A stretch of 52,664 nt of DNA from Lachnospiraceae bacterium (GTDB lineage: Bacteria; Bacillota; Clostridia; Lachnospirales; Lachnospiraceae), in the NCBI GenBank assembly GCA_017444015.1, contig JAFSXN010000052.1:1-52664 (forward strand), in the 5' to 3' direction. The position numbers were made by a program, and so were the translations under genes. The first letter of the stretch is position 1, and every line of letters starts with the position of its first letter. This document shows positions 14,450-21,098 of this stretch, one piece after another. The notes under the pieces are model-generated. The model made no database searches. It was not told the DNA's origin and saw only the letters and a program-made list of their open reading frames with translations.

Positions 14450-14546
14450 TTACATATTCCATCGTGAAATAAGATACGGTTCAATCATCTCCCGGACTCT
14501 TCTTGCTTTTCCAATTTGAGTATCCGCCTGCTCCTTTGAAGAAAGT
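14450..14546 (-). pseudogene. HEPN-domain toxin remnant (C-terminal end)
   Basis: A frame ending in TAA reads SSKEQADTQIGKARR followed by VREMIEPYLISRW, the C-terminal helix of HEPN proteins paired with MNT nucleotidyltransferases. About 30 residues remain, of roughly 130 expected. It follows the MNT remnant directly, in the usual gene order or its decayed form. Confidence 0.5.
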
Positions 14547-14551
14547 TCTAA

Positions 14552-14740
14552 TTAAGCTGCTTTCCATAAAACAATTCCTTCCTTCCTGACATTCATATAA
14601 AAGGGCGAAATATCCCCCAACCTGTTAAGCGCACTATCTTCGATGTCTATCACTGAAAACACAGTATCATATTTTAAATCCATATCTACTACAAAATCCG
14701 ATAGCAGGTTCTCCTTCTCCTCCCCCAGCTTGCCTTTAAT
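14552..14740 (-). pseudogene. MNT nucleotidyltransferase antitoxin remnant
   Basis: The last 62 codons of an MNT-type nucleotidyltransferase remain, ending in TAA. SDFVVDMDLKYDTVFSVIDI is typical of the third-aspartate strand region, and PFYMNVRKEGIVLW is the family's usual C-terminus. The catalytic GSxARG region is absent because the frame is cut by the MITE-like element at 14744. With the HEPN remnant it marks a dead MNT-HEPN module. Confidence 0.7.
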
Positions 14741-14743
14741 AAT

Positions 14744-14926
14744 CTATAATTCCGCATTCAAATTCTACTTACATTTCTCAGAATGCCTATAGATAAAGTA
14801 TTGCGAACTGGAATGTAGGTAGAAAACGTTATATGTAAGTAGAATACATTAGACTTACATCAGTTGTCGTAAACTCAGTATTTAATCCAGTTTGGGTGTA
14901 AGTAGAAAAATTCTGCGGAATTATAG
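14744..14926. mobile_element. MITE-like element of 183 bp
   Basis: Inverted terminal repeats CTATAATTCCGCA and TGCGGAATTATAG are perfect for 13 bases. After a mismatched stretch they pair again through TTCTACTTACA/TGTAAGTAGAA. Further copies of a TGTAAGTAGAA-like word lie inside, and no protein is encoded. It sits exactly between the MNT and VapB remnants. No clear target duplication is seen, so the boundaries are judged from the inverted repeats. Confidence 0.7.
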
Positions 14927-15024
14927 TTAACAGGCGTAATCAGAATGGAATCTCCCAGCTTGGATAATACGACCTCATCCGAATCCAGATGAAAACCGGA
15001 TGGCAGCTATATGGTCTGATTATT
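14926..15024 (-). pseudogene. VapB/AbrB-type antitoxin remnant with an in-frame stop
   Basis: The reading frame gives QTI, then a TAG stop, then LPSGFHLDSDEVVLSKLGDS followed by ILITPVN. This is the SpoVT/AbrB DNA-binding fold of VapB antitoxins, whose consensus at this place is QAVRLP. The TAG replaces the expected arginine codon. The 5' end is cut by the repeat at 15025 and the 3' end by the MITE-like element. Confidence 0.65.
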
Positions 15025-15127
15025 TATACTGGTTAACGTTTTTCATTGCCGATCAATCGGACTCGCAAACGCAATTCCAGTACATTCGCTTTATCATAAG
15101 CGGCAACTAATTGCGTTCGCGAGTATA
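15025..15127 (+). repeat. 103-bp palindromic repeat
   Basis: Full-length copy with about ten differences from the 3443 copy (for instance CAGTACATTCGCTTTATC). It abuts the VapB remnant on one side. On the other, about 105 bases lead to the retropepsin gene, with no further gene visible there. Confidence 0.93.
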
Positions 15128-15233
15128 CATTTATAAGAACTCTAATTGAACTCATCTTCAAAACTACCCAGTACTTCCTCCCTCTCTGCCCGCTTCAAGC
15201 TGCCTTTGTATAATCGATTCTTCTTCTCGATCC

Positions 15234-15830
15234 TCAAACGATCTGACTATCATGCACAAGGAAAATGTCCCTGTCATATATACCGCTCTTAATGAAATAC
15301 TGGGGCGATATTTTCCCGTATTGCTTTATTGCGTTCTTACATTTTTCAGACAGACTAAGTGTCAGGAGATTCTTGTCATTATCAATCTCCATATTAAGCA
15401 AACCCAATATATCCCGACCAAGCAGAGGTGTCTGAAAGCGATCATCAAATACAACAAATACAGGTACCCCACCAAGATCTAATACTCCATCATGGGTTAT
15501 GATCTGAAAATCATCCAGTTGCAAAGCATAAGACGTGATACTGGCAGCTTTTTTATCCACGCCTCTGGTTCTTGCTGCAATAATATGATGAGTTGTCTTC
15601 TTCCCATTCTGTATAAGTTCGATATTATCCGTTGTTTGAATCCATTTTGTAAATTCCGCCTCTCCTGCATTGATTCCCAAGTAGGAAGCAGGAATGCAGG
15701 TGATGTCAGCACCCGGATCAAACTTCATCTTCCCCTCATAATAAATCGACGAGGAGCAGGGTGAATCCTTACAATTCATTAAAGTCCTGATACTCGGTGG
15801 AAAAAGAGTATAGCTTATCCTGACATTCAT
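15234..15830 (-). CDS. Retropepsin-like aspartic protease
   Basis: A 198-residue protein with the layout of a single-domain, clan AA aspartic protease that would act as a dimer. The active-site region is FDPGADITCIP, where D-T/S-G-A is expected, and the C-terminal hallmark LLGRDILGLL matches the retropepsin G-R-D/N signature closely. The Thr or Ser after the catalytic Asp is replaced by Pro, which is unusual and could reduce activity. The start ATG follows a GAGG ten bases upstream that lies in the last codons of the small upstream gene; the genes are two bases apart. Bacterial proteins of this type come with short partners in Clostridia, but their substrates are unknown to me. Confidence 0.8.
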   Translation of the reverse strand: MNVRISYTLFPPSIRTLMNCKDSPCSSSIYYEGKMKFDPGADITCIPASYLGINAGEAEFTKWIQTTDNIELIQNGKKTTHHIIAARTRGVDKKAASITSYALQLDDFQIITHDGVLDLGGVPVFVVFDDRFQTPLLGRDILGLLNMEIDNDKNLLTLSLSEKCKNAIKQYGKISPQYFIKSGIYDRDIFLVHDSQIV

Positions 15831-15832
15831 GA

Positions 15833-16096
15833 TTACATCGCCTCAAATCTCTCAACGGTAAGCGTCACATTACTGTCATCTGAGAATCCAATGGCAACTG
15901 TTTCCCCTTCCTCCCTGCACTTTTTTTCATATAGTTTCAATTCGGGAATATCCGCATAATCGGAAACAGCGATCGGTATGCCGCTATACTTGAGATCCTC
16001 ACCATCCTTAACTATATAGAGAAATATCAGCCCCCTGAATCTCTGCTCCATTTGCTCCTCAGTCATCACATCTCTGTTTTCGATCAATCTGAACAT
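15833..16096 (-). CDS. Small partner protein of the retropepsin-like protease
   Basis: An 87-residue acidic protein starting MFRLIENRDVMTEEQMEQRF, with no membrane segment and no recognised domain. The start is the ATG nine bases after GGAGG. Its stop codon is two bases before the protease ATG, so the two are almost certainly co-translated. A regulator or substrate of the protease is possible by analogy with other two-gene units, but nothing in the sequence proves this. Confidence 0.7.
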   Translation of the reverse strand: MFRLIENRDVMTEEQMEQRFRGLIFLYIVKDGEDLKYSGIPIAVSDYADIPELKLYEKKCREEGETVAIGFSDDSNVTLTVERFEAM

Positions 16097-16281
16097 AAGG
16101 TGAAACCTCCACATTATACAACCATGTTGAAATCCTGAACAATCCGACCTGCCTTTTCAAACTTTTAGGATATTATAACACTCTCATCCACCCTGAGCAA
16201 TAAACAAGAGACTTACTTATACGGCATGATATATGCCCTTACAAACACACTATTCACCAAACGTTTTTTACTCATGCTCAA

Positions 16282-16308
16282 ACAGCTCTGTCCTTAAGAC
16301 AGAGCTGT
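16282..16308. other. Stem-loop between small genes
   Basis: Perfect 11-base stem ACAGCTCTGTC/GACAGAGCTGT with a 5-base loop and no long T run. It lies in the 358-base stretch 16115-16472, which otherwise holds the 103-bp repeat at 16333 and AT-rich sequence that probably includes the promoter of the retropepsin pair. Confidence 0.6.
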
Positions 16309-16332
16309 AATGAAAATTGACGATATTGTTTT

Positions 16333-16435
16333 TATACTCGCGAACGCAATTAATTGCCGTTTTTGATAAAGTAAACGTACTGGAATTGCGTTTGCGAGTC
16401 CGGTTGATCGGCAACGAAAATCGTTAACCAGTATA
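16333..16435 (-). repeat. 103-bp palindromic repeat
   Basis: Full-length, near-consensus copy in minus orientation. Its flanks, GTTTT before TATACT and AACAAC after AGTATA, are weakly complementary. It lies just downstream of the 38-residue gene. Confidence 0.95.
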
Positions 16436-16472
16436 AACAACGTTATTGAGAATTGTATGACAGCCTATATTA

Positions 16473-16589
16473 TCATTTGCTTGCCTTATACAAGGACTTT
16501 GCTTCTTTCATGGCAGCCTTTACATCCATATTGGATTGAATATTCTTCACCTGTTCCTTAGCTTCCTTCATCATTGTACCATTCATCAT
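16473..16589 (-). CDS. 38-residue small protein
   Basis: A short frame with an excellent ribosome binding site, AAGGAGG, seven bases before ATG. The product starts MMNGTMMKEAKEQVKNIQSN and ends AKSLYKASK. It is highly charged, lysine-rich and likely a single amphipathic helix. It has no signal peptide or membrane segment. The family is unknown to me. The well-placed site and good codon content argue that it is real despite its size. Confidence 0.55.
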   Translation of the reverse strand: MMNGTMMKEAKEQVKNIQSNMDVKAAMKEAKSLYKASK

Positions 16590-16733
16590 AACGCTACCTC
16601 CTTCTTGAAACCCGGTTGTTTTGTTGTTGATGATGGTATGATAGCATCCCCCTTCGGTTCAAATTGCAAACAATGTCCAAAAAGCTTCCGTCGCCGGAAT
16701 ATATAGTAAAATCCTCTAATTCTGTATAATTAC

Positions 16734-17414
16734 CTATTGTCTCGATAGCATCCACGCCAGGCAATGCACCGCCTGCTGAAATCTCCCGCTTTTTACCAGT
16801 TCTTCAAGCTCCTCTCCCGTATAAAGACATACCTTCAGGAATTCTGTGTCGTCCAATTTCTGTCCCGATACCCTACGGCAGTTTTTTGCGGCAAAAATAT
16901 AGGCGTAATTGTCTGCGATCGTCGCGTTAGAGGGCACGGTCAGAAGATGCCGCCATTCGTCGGACTCATAACCGGTTTCCTCACGAAGCTCCCGTTTTGC
17001 CGCCGTTAACGCATCCTCAGCATCCTGTCCGCCCTTTCCGGCTCCGTATTCCTTCCCGTCGCTCCTGCGGTTCCCCGCCAGGGGCCGCGCAGAATTTCCC
17101 TGGAAATTCTGCATAAGAGAATCGCCTTGCGATTCTACCCTATGCTCAATGCCACCCGCCGGAAATTCCGTGGTGACCTCCTTTATCCCCTGACGATACT
17201 GCCGGACGCAGAGGTAACGCCCCTCCTCATCCGTAGCGGCGATGACCACATAATCCTTTCTGCTGTAGCTGTAAAAGGGTTCAAATACCGATCCGTCCGG
17301 AAAGCGGTAAGCGGATCTTCGGATATCGATCCACTCATCCGTTACCAGATGCTCTGTTTTGATCTCCTCCCAGGCTAGTTCCTGCCCGTTAAAATCTTTA
17401 TTATTCTCTATCAA
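16734..17414 (-). CDS. Nudix hydrolase (ADP-ribose pyrophosphatase type) interrupted by an in-frame palindrome
   Basis: A 226-residue Nudix protein. The N-terminal half (WIDIRRSAYRFPDG, YVVIAATDEEGRYLCVRQYR, TEFPAGGIEH) matches ADP-ribose pyrophosphatases, and AAKRELREETGYE is the second half of the Nudix box. In normal members GGIExGED is continuous; here about 40 extra residues separate GGIEH from AEDALTAAK. They are partly encoded by a triple hairpin at 17067-17136, and the frame is kept. The start is a TTG nine bases after GGAGG, which overlaps the end of the GGDEF gene, so the two are coupled. Open frame further upstream is antisense-like filler inside the GGDEF gene. Whether the split Nudix box is still active is uncertain. 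Confidence 0.85.
   Translation of the reverse strand: MIENNKDFNGQELAWEEIKTEHLVTDEWIDIRRSAYRFPDGSVFEPFYSYSRKDYVVIAATDEEGRYLCVRQYRQGIKEVTTEFPAGGIEHRVESQGDSLMQNFQGNSARPLAGNRRSDGKEYGAGKGGQDAEDALTAAKRELREETGYESDEWRHLLTVPSNATIADNYAYIFAAKNCRRVSGQKLDDTEFLKVCLYTGEELEELVKSGRFQQAVHCLAWMLSRQ
17067..17136. repeat. Triple-hairpin palindrome inside the Nudix coding sequence
   Basis: Three consecutive stem-loops lie on the plus strand. The first is GCGGTTCCCC with GGGGCCGC (67-88). The second is a perfect GCAGAATTTCC/GGAAATTCTGC with a two-base loop (89-112), followed by ATAAG. The third is AGAATCGC/GCGATTCT with a three-base loop (118-136). The order hairpin, core ending TGCATAA, hairpin recalls the three-hairpin element seen elsewhere in this window. 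Confidence 0.85.
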
Positions 17415-17418
17415 AAGT

Positions 17419-18702
17419 TTAATCCCTCCGCATACTCGGATCATAAAGCCTGTAATTTGCTCTCCCGCTCTCCTTGACCGCGTAGAGCGCGGCATCCGCG
17501 GCTTTATAGAGCTCGTCAAAGTCCCTTCCGTCCTTCGGGCAGATCGCAATCCCGATGGAAAGAGATACACACCCCTCCATCTCCTGATTGTCAAAGGCGT
17601 GGACCACCTGCTCCTCGATCCGCTCCGATAGCAGGCAGGCCTCTTCCTCGCTGTGAAGATCCCGAAGCAAAACCATAAACTCATCGCCCCCGATCCGTCC
17701 CGCCACATCCTTACCCTTAAAACTGCTGTGTATGATCTTTCCGATCGTGATCAGGACCTGATCCCCTGCCGCATGGCCAAAGGTATCGTTGATCGTCTTA
17801 AAACGGTCGGCATCAATCATCAAGAGCGCGCACTTCCCGTCCCTCTTGCGATGCCCGGCAAGCATCATCCCGATCAGCTCCTCGGTCGCGCCCTTATTCA
17901 GGAGACCGGTCAGCGGATCGGTCTTGGAACGCTTTTCGAGTTCCATTTTCAGAAGCTGTGTTTCCGTGACATCGTTGATCAGCGCGATGATCCCGTTCAC
18001 GTTTCCGTCCTCATCGTAGGTCGGCTGCTTGATCAGCTGGAGAAACTGCCGTACTCCGTCGATATTTTCCTCGATGACATAGGAGGTCCCCTCACCGGTA
18101 GCGATGATCCTCTTGTCCGACTCCATCGCCTTCGCGGCGTTCAGCTTATCCTTTCGGATCTCAAGATCCGTCTTTCCGCGGATCGTCCAGTCCGGATCGC
18201 CGCCCTGGTCCAGATGGTTCCAGTAATGCGTCGCAAAGACGTACCGCCCCTGTGCGTCCTTTAGAAAGATATTGGAGGGGAGCTGCTTAAGCATCCGCTC
18301 GATCTCATAAAAGGTCGCGGAATCCTTTGCCCGGATCGCGTTGTGGATCCGCTTCGCAACCAACTCCCATTCACAGGGCGGCGTGATCAGATCCGAGGCT
18401 CCGTTTTTTAAGCACACCATATCCTCCGGTGCCGGCGGCTCCGGCGAGATCGCGATCACGGGGATGGAGGTAAAGATAACGTCCGATTCAACCTTTCTGA
18501 TAAATTCAAAATTACTGCTCTTTGCCAGACCAAGGTCCAGCAGAATAGCGGATATCTTATTATGCTCCTTTAAGAGACGCTCAAAGCCGTCCTTCTCATT
18601 CTCCTCGCAGACCAGTTCGTAGCTCTCTGAAAGCATTTTTCTGAATTCTTCGACTTTAGCTCCCTGCGGAAAGATCACTAAGAGCGTATGTCTTTTTTTC
18701 AT
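17419..18702 (-). CDS. Diguanylate cyclase: receiver-like, PAS, GGDEF
   Basis: A 427-residue signalling protein. Residues 1-125 are a response-regulator-like domain with Asp56 in LLDLG. Residues 135-250 are a PAS domain (NIFLKDAQGRYVFATHYWN, then IIALINDVTE). Residues 258-420 are GGDEF, with the intact active-site motif RIGGDEF at 338-342 and ICPKDG near the end. It should make c-di-GMP. The inhibitory I-site normally RxxD reads KGKD, so product inhibition may be altered. No membrane segment is seen, so it is cytoplasmic. The Nudix gene starts five bases after its stop. Confidence 0.92.
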   Translation of the reverse strand: MKKRHTLLVIFPQGAKVEEFRKMLSESYELVCEENEKDGFERLLKEHNKISAILLDLGLAKSSNFEFIRKVESDVIFTSIPVIAISPEPPAPEDMVCLKNGASDLITPPCEWELVAKRIHNAIRAKDSATFYEIERMLKQLPSNIFLKDAQGRYVFATHYWNHLDQGGDPDWTIRGKTDLEIRKDKLNAAKAMESDKRIIATGEGTSYVIEENIDGVRQFLQLIKQPTYDEDGNVNGIIALINDVTETQLLKMELEKRSKTDPLTGLLNKGATEELIGMMLAGHRKRDGKCALLMIDADRFKTINDTFGHAAGDQVLITIGKIIHSSFKGKDVAGRIGGDEFMVLLRDLHSEEEACLLSERIEEQVVHAFDNQEMEGCVSLSIGIAICPKDGRDFDELYKAADAALYAVKESGRANYRLYDPSMRRD

Positions 18703-18762
18703 CCTGCCCGTTTACCCCCTTACTCTGGAAATCTATACAGAAAACCCCAAAGTCCTGTTTTG

Positions 18763-19989
18763 TCAAATTGAATATCTAAACACCGAAAGACTCCGCTTAA
18801 GGATCCCCTTCATATAAGCGATCGCGATCCCGTAGTTTGTGATCGGTACCCCCTGCTCCTCTGCGATCCTGTAGCGGGCTCTGGCCTCCGAAGGATTTAA
18901 CATACAGGCTCCGCAGTGCAGGATCAGCTTGTATTCTCTGACATCCTCCGGAAATTCTCTGCCGGAGGTAAGCGCGATATCGATCTGCTTTGCGGTAAAC
19001 TTGCGAAGCAGTGCCGGCAGCTTTACAGATCCGATATCCCCGCACTGGCGGTGATGGGTACAGCCCTCGCTGATCAGAACTCTGTCGCCGTCCTTTAACT
19101 CTTTGATCTTCGAAGCGCCTTTCACAGATGGCTCAAGGTTTCCCTTATATCTCGCCATCAGGATCGAAAAGGAGGTCAGCGGGATCTCCTTTGGAACAAG
19201 GGCATCCACCTCCGAAAAGACCTGGGAATCCGTAATCACCATCGCGGGAGGCTCCCTGAAACAGGAAAGCGCCCCGGAAAGCTCACTGTCTCTGCAAACT
19301 AAAGGGATCGCCCCATGATCTAACGCATCCCGGATCACCTGCTGCTGCGGAAGGATCAGCCTGCCCTTCGGCGCCGCCTTATCAATGGGAACGACTAAGA
19401 TGATCCGATCTCCCAGCTTTACAAGATCCCCAATCAGTTCATTCCCCGCAGGAAGCTCCTTGAGAAGACCTGCCGTCAGCTCCTTCAGCTCCTGAATATT
19501 CTGCCCGGTTTTTGCGCTGACAAAAATTGTTGTTTGTTCTCTCTCTGATACATCATCATTACCCTGCTCAGAGATTGTGTCAATCTTCCCCCTCAAAAGA
19601 TCCGCCTTATTATAAGCAAGGATATGTGGGATCTCCCTCTCCTTAAACAGTGAAAGCAGCCTCCGGTCCTCCCCGGACAATCCGGTTTGCGCGTCCACCA
19701 CAAGAATCGCGACATCCGTTTTTCGAAGCACCTGCTCCGCTCTCTCGACCCGTAAAGCTCCTAGCTCCCCTTCGTCGTCGATCCCCGGCGTATCAATCAG
19801 GACGACCGGTCCTAAGGGTAGAAGCTCCATGCTCTTCTGTACCGGATCCGTCGTCGTTCCTCTGGTCTCGGAAACTATGGAAAGGCTCTGCCCCGAAAAC
19901 GCGTTTATGAGGCTCGACTTTCCGGCGTTCCTGCAGCCGAAAAAAGCAATATGCACCCGCTCTCCCGAAGGAACATCATTTAACCCCAT
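18763..19989 (-). CDS. hydF: [FeFe]-hydrogenase maturation GTPase HydF
   Basis: A 408-residue protein. The N-terminal Era-like GTPase has P-loop GCRNAGKSS (18-26), TRGTTTDP, DTPGIDD and NKAD. The C-terminal part carries the cluster ligands typical of HydF: HHRQCGD and HCGACMLN. HydF is the scaffold on which HydE and HydG build the di-iron subcluster of [FeFe] hydrogenase. It overlaps the end of hydE by 14 bases, with GGAGG before its ATG. HydG and the hydrogenase itself are not in the window. Length is normal. Confidence 0.95.
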   Translation of the reverse strand: MGLNDVPSGERVHIAFFGCRNAGKSSLINAFSGQSLSIVSETRGTTTDPVQKSMELLPLGPVVLIDTPGIDDEGELGALRVERAEQVLRKTDVAILVVDAQTGLSGEDRRLLSLFKEREIPHILAYNKADLLRGKIDTISEQGNDDVSEREQTTIFVSAKTGQNIQELKELTAGLLKELPAGNELIGDLVKLGDRIILVVPIDKAAPKGRLILPQQQVIRDALDHGAIPLVCRDSELSGALSCFREPPAMVITDSQVFSEVDALVPKEIPLTSFSILMARYKGNLEPSVKGASKIKELKDGDRVLISEGCTHHRQCGDIGSVKLPALLRKFTAKQIDIALTSGREFPEDVREYKLILHCGACMLNPSEARARYRIAEEQGVPITNYGIAIAYMKGILKRSLSVFRYSI

Positions 19990-21061
19990 TTATACAGCCC
20001 TCCTTCTTTACAAACTGGCAATGATCCCCACGGTCGGAAACGACACGATACCCGACGCTCCCCACTCTCCGCTCAAGGCAGCGAACACACTCCGCGGACT
20101 CGTCTCCCGTACAGATCTTGTTATCATAAAGCAGATATTTATCCCGGACCCCGACAGGAGACAGGTTTGGCATAACAACATTCGCCCCCGCTAAGATCCC
20201 AAGCTCTCTGCCGCGGGGATGGATCGTTCCGAGAGCCGTGGTTGCGGGAAGCAGGACCTCCGGCAGCATCAGACGGATAACCCCCAGAAGAAACAGCGTC
20301 TCCTCAAGCGTCCCGTTTTTCTCCTCTCGAAACGGCGTGTCGTGATGCGCGATAAAGGGCCCGATCCCGACCATATGGGGCGAAAGCTCCTTTAAAAACA
20401 ACAGATCCTCCGCAAGCTCCTCCTTCGTCTGATAAGGGCTCCCGACCATAAACCCGGCCCCTGCCTGATAGCCGATCTCCTTTAGCTCAAAGAGACATCT
20501 CTTTCGGTTCTCACAGGAAAGCGAGGAAGGATGCAGCTTCTGATAATGCTTCTCGGAAGCCGTCTCGTGCCGCAAGAGATACCGGTCCGCTCCCGCGTCA
20601 AAGAAGGCCTGATAGCTTTCCCTGCTCTTCTCACCGATCGAAAGTGTAACAGCACACGCCGGATGCCTGCTTTTTATTTCGGAAACAAGCTCACAGATAT
20701 GTTCATCCGTATAAAAGGGGTCCTCCCCGCCCTGAAGTACAAAGGTCCGAAAGCCAAGCCGTTCCCCGTTCTCACAGCAGGTCAGGATCTCCTCATCCGT
20801 CAGCCGGTAGCGATCCGCGTTCTTATTGCTGCATCGGATCCCGCAATAATAGCAGTCATTTTTACAATAGTTCGTAAATTCGATCAGCCCACGCAGATAA
20901 ACAGCATCCCCGTACACCTTTTTCCGTACGGAGACTGCCCGCTCAAAGAGATAGTCCGATAGCTCCTTCGACTGGTGTGTTAAAAGCTCTACCCATTCCT
21001 CCCGGGAGAGAGCCTGTGTTTCATACAGCTGATCGATCAGTTGAAATCCAGTATCTTTCAT
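19976..21061 (-). CDS. hydE: [FeFe]-hydrogenase maturase HydE (radical SAM)
   Basis: A radical SAM enzyme of about 361 residues with the CxxxCxxC motif (Cys66, Cys70, Cys73 in YCKNDCYYC), the GGEDP SAM-binding motif, and RLLHRHETA-like and GSPYQTKEELAEDL segments typical of HydE. It acts with HydG and HydF in assembling the H-cluster. I start it at the ATG giving MKDTGFQLID, because the open frame further upstream overlaps the C-terminus of the preceding oxidoreductase gene; no clear ribosome binding site precedes it, so the start is uncertain. It overlaps hydF and follows the glycerol genes. Confidence 0.93.
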   Translation of the reverse strand: MKDTGFQLIDQLYETQALSREEWVELLTHQSKELSDYLFERAVSVRKKVYGDAVYLRGLIEFTNYCKNDCYYCGIRCSNKNADRYRLTDEEILTCCENGERLGFRTFVLQGGEDPFYTDEHICELVSEIKSRHPACAVTLSIGEKSRESYQAFFDAGADRYLLRHETASEKHYQKLHPSSLSCENRKRCLFELKEIGYQAGAGFMVGSPYQTKEELAEDLLFLKELSPHMVGIGPFIAHHDTPFREEKNGTLEETLFLLGVIRLMLPEVLLPATTALGTIHPRGRELGILAGANVVMPNLSPVGVRDKYLLYDNKICTGDESAECVRCLERRVGSVGYRVVSDRGDHCQFVKKEGCINGVK

Positions 21062-21098
21062 ATCATTATATGTGCCGCAAAATCGCGACAGCAAACCA

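Noticed and set aside
17415-17708. 98-residue N-terminal extension of the Nudix protein
   Set aside because: It overlaps the GGDEF gene in another frame and has no family similarity; a TTG with GGAGG lies just past the GGDEF stop.
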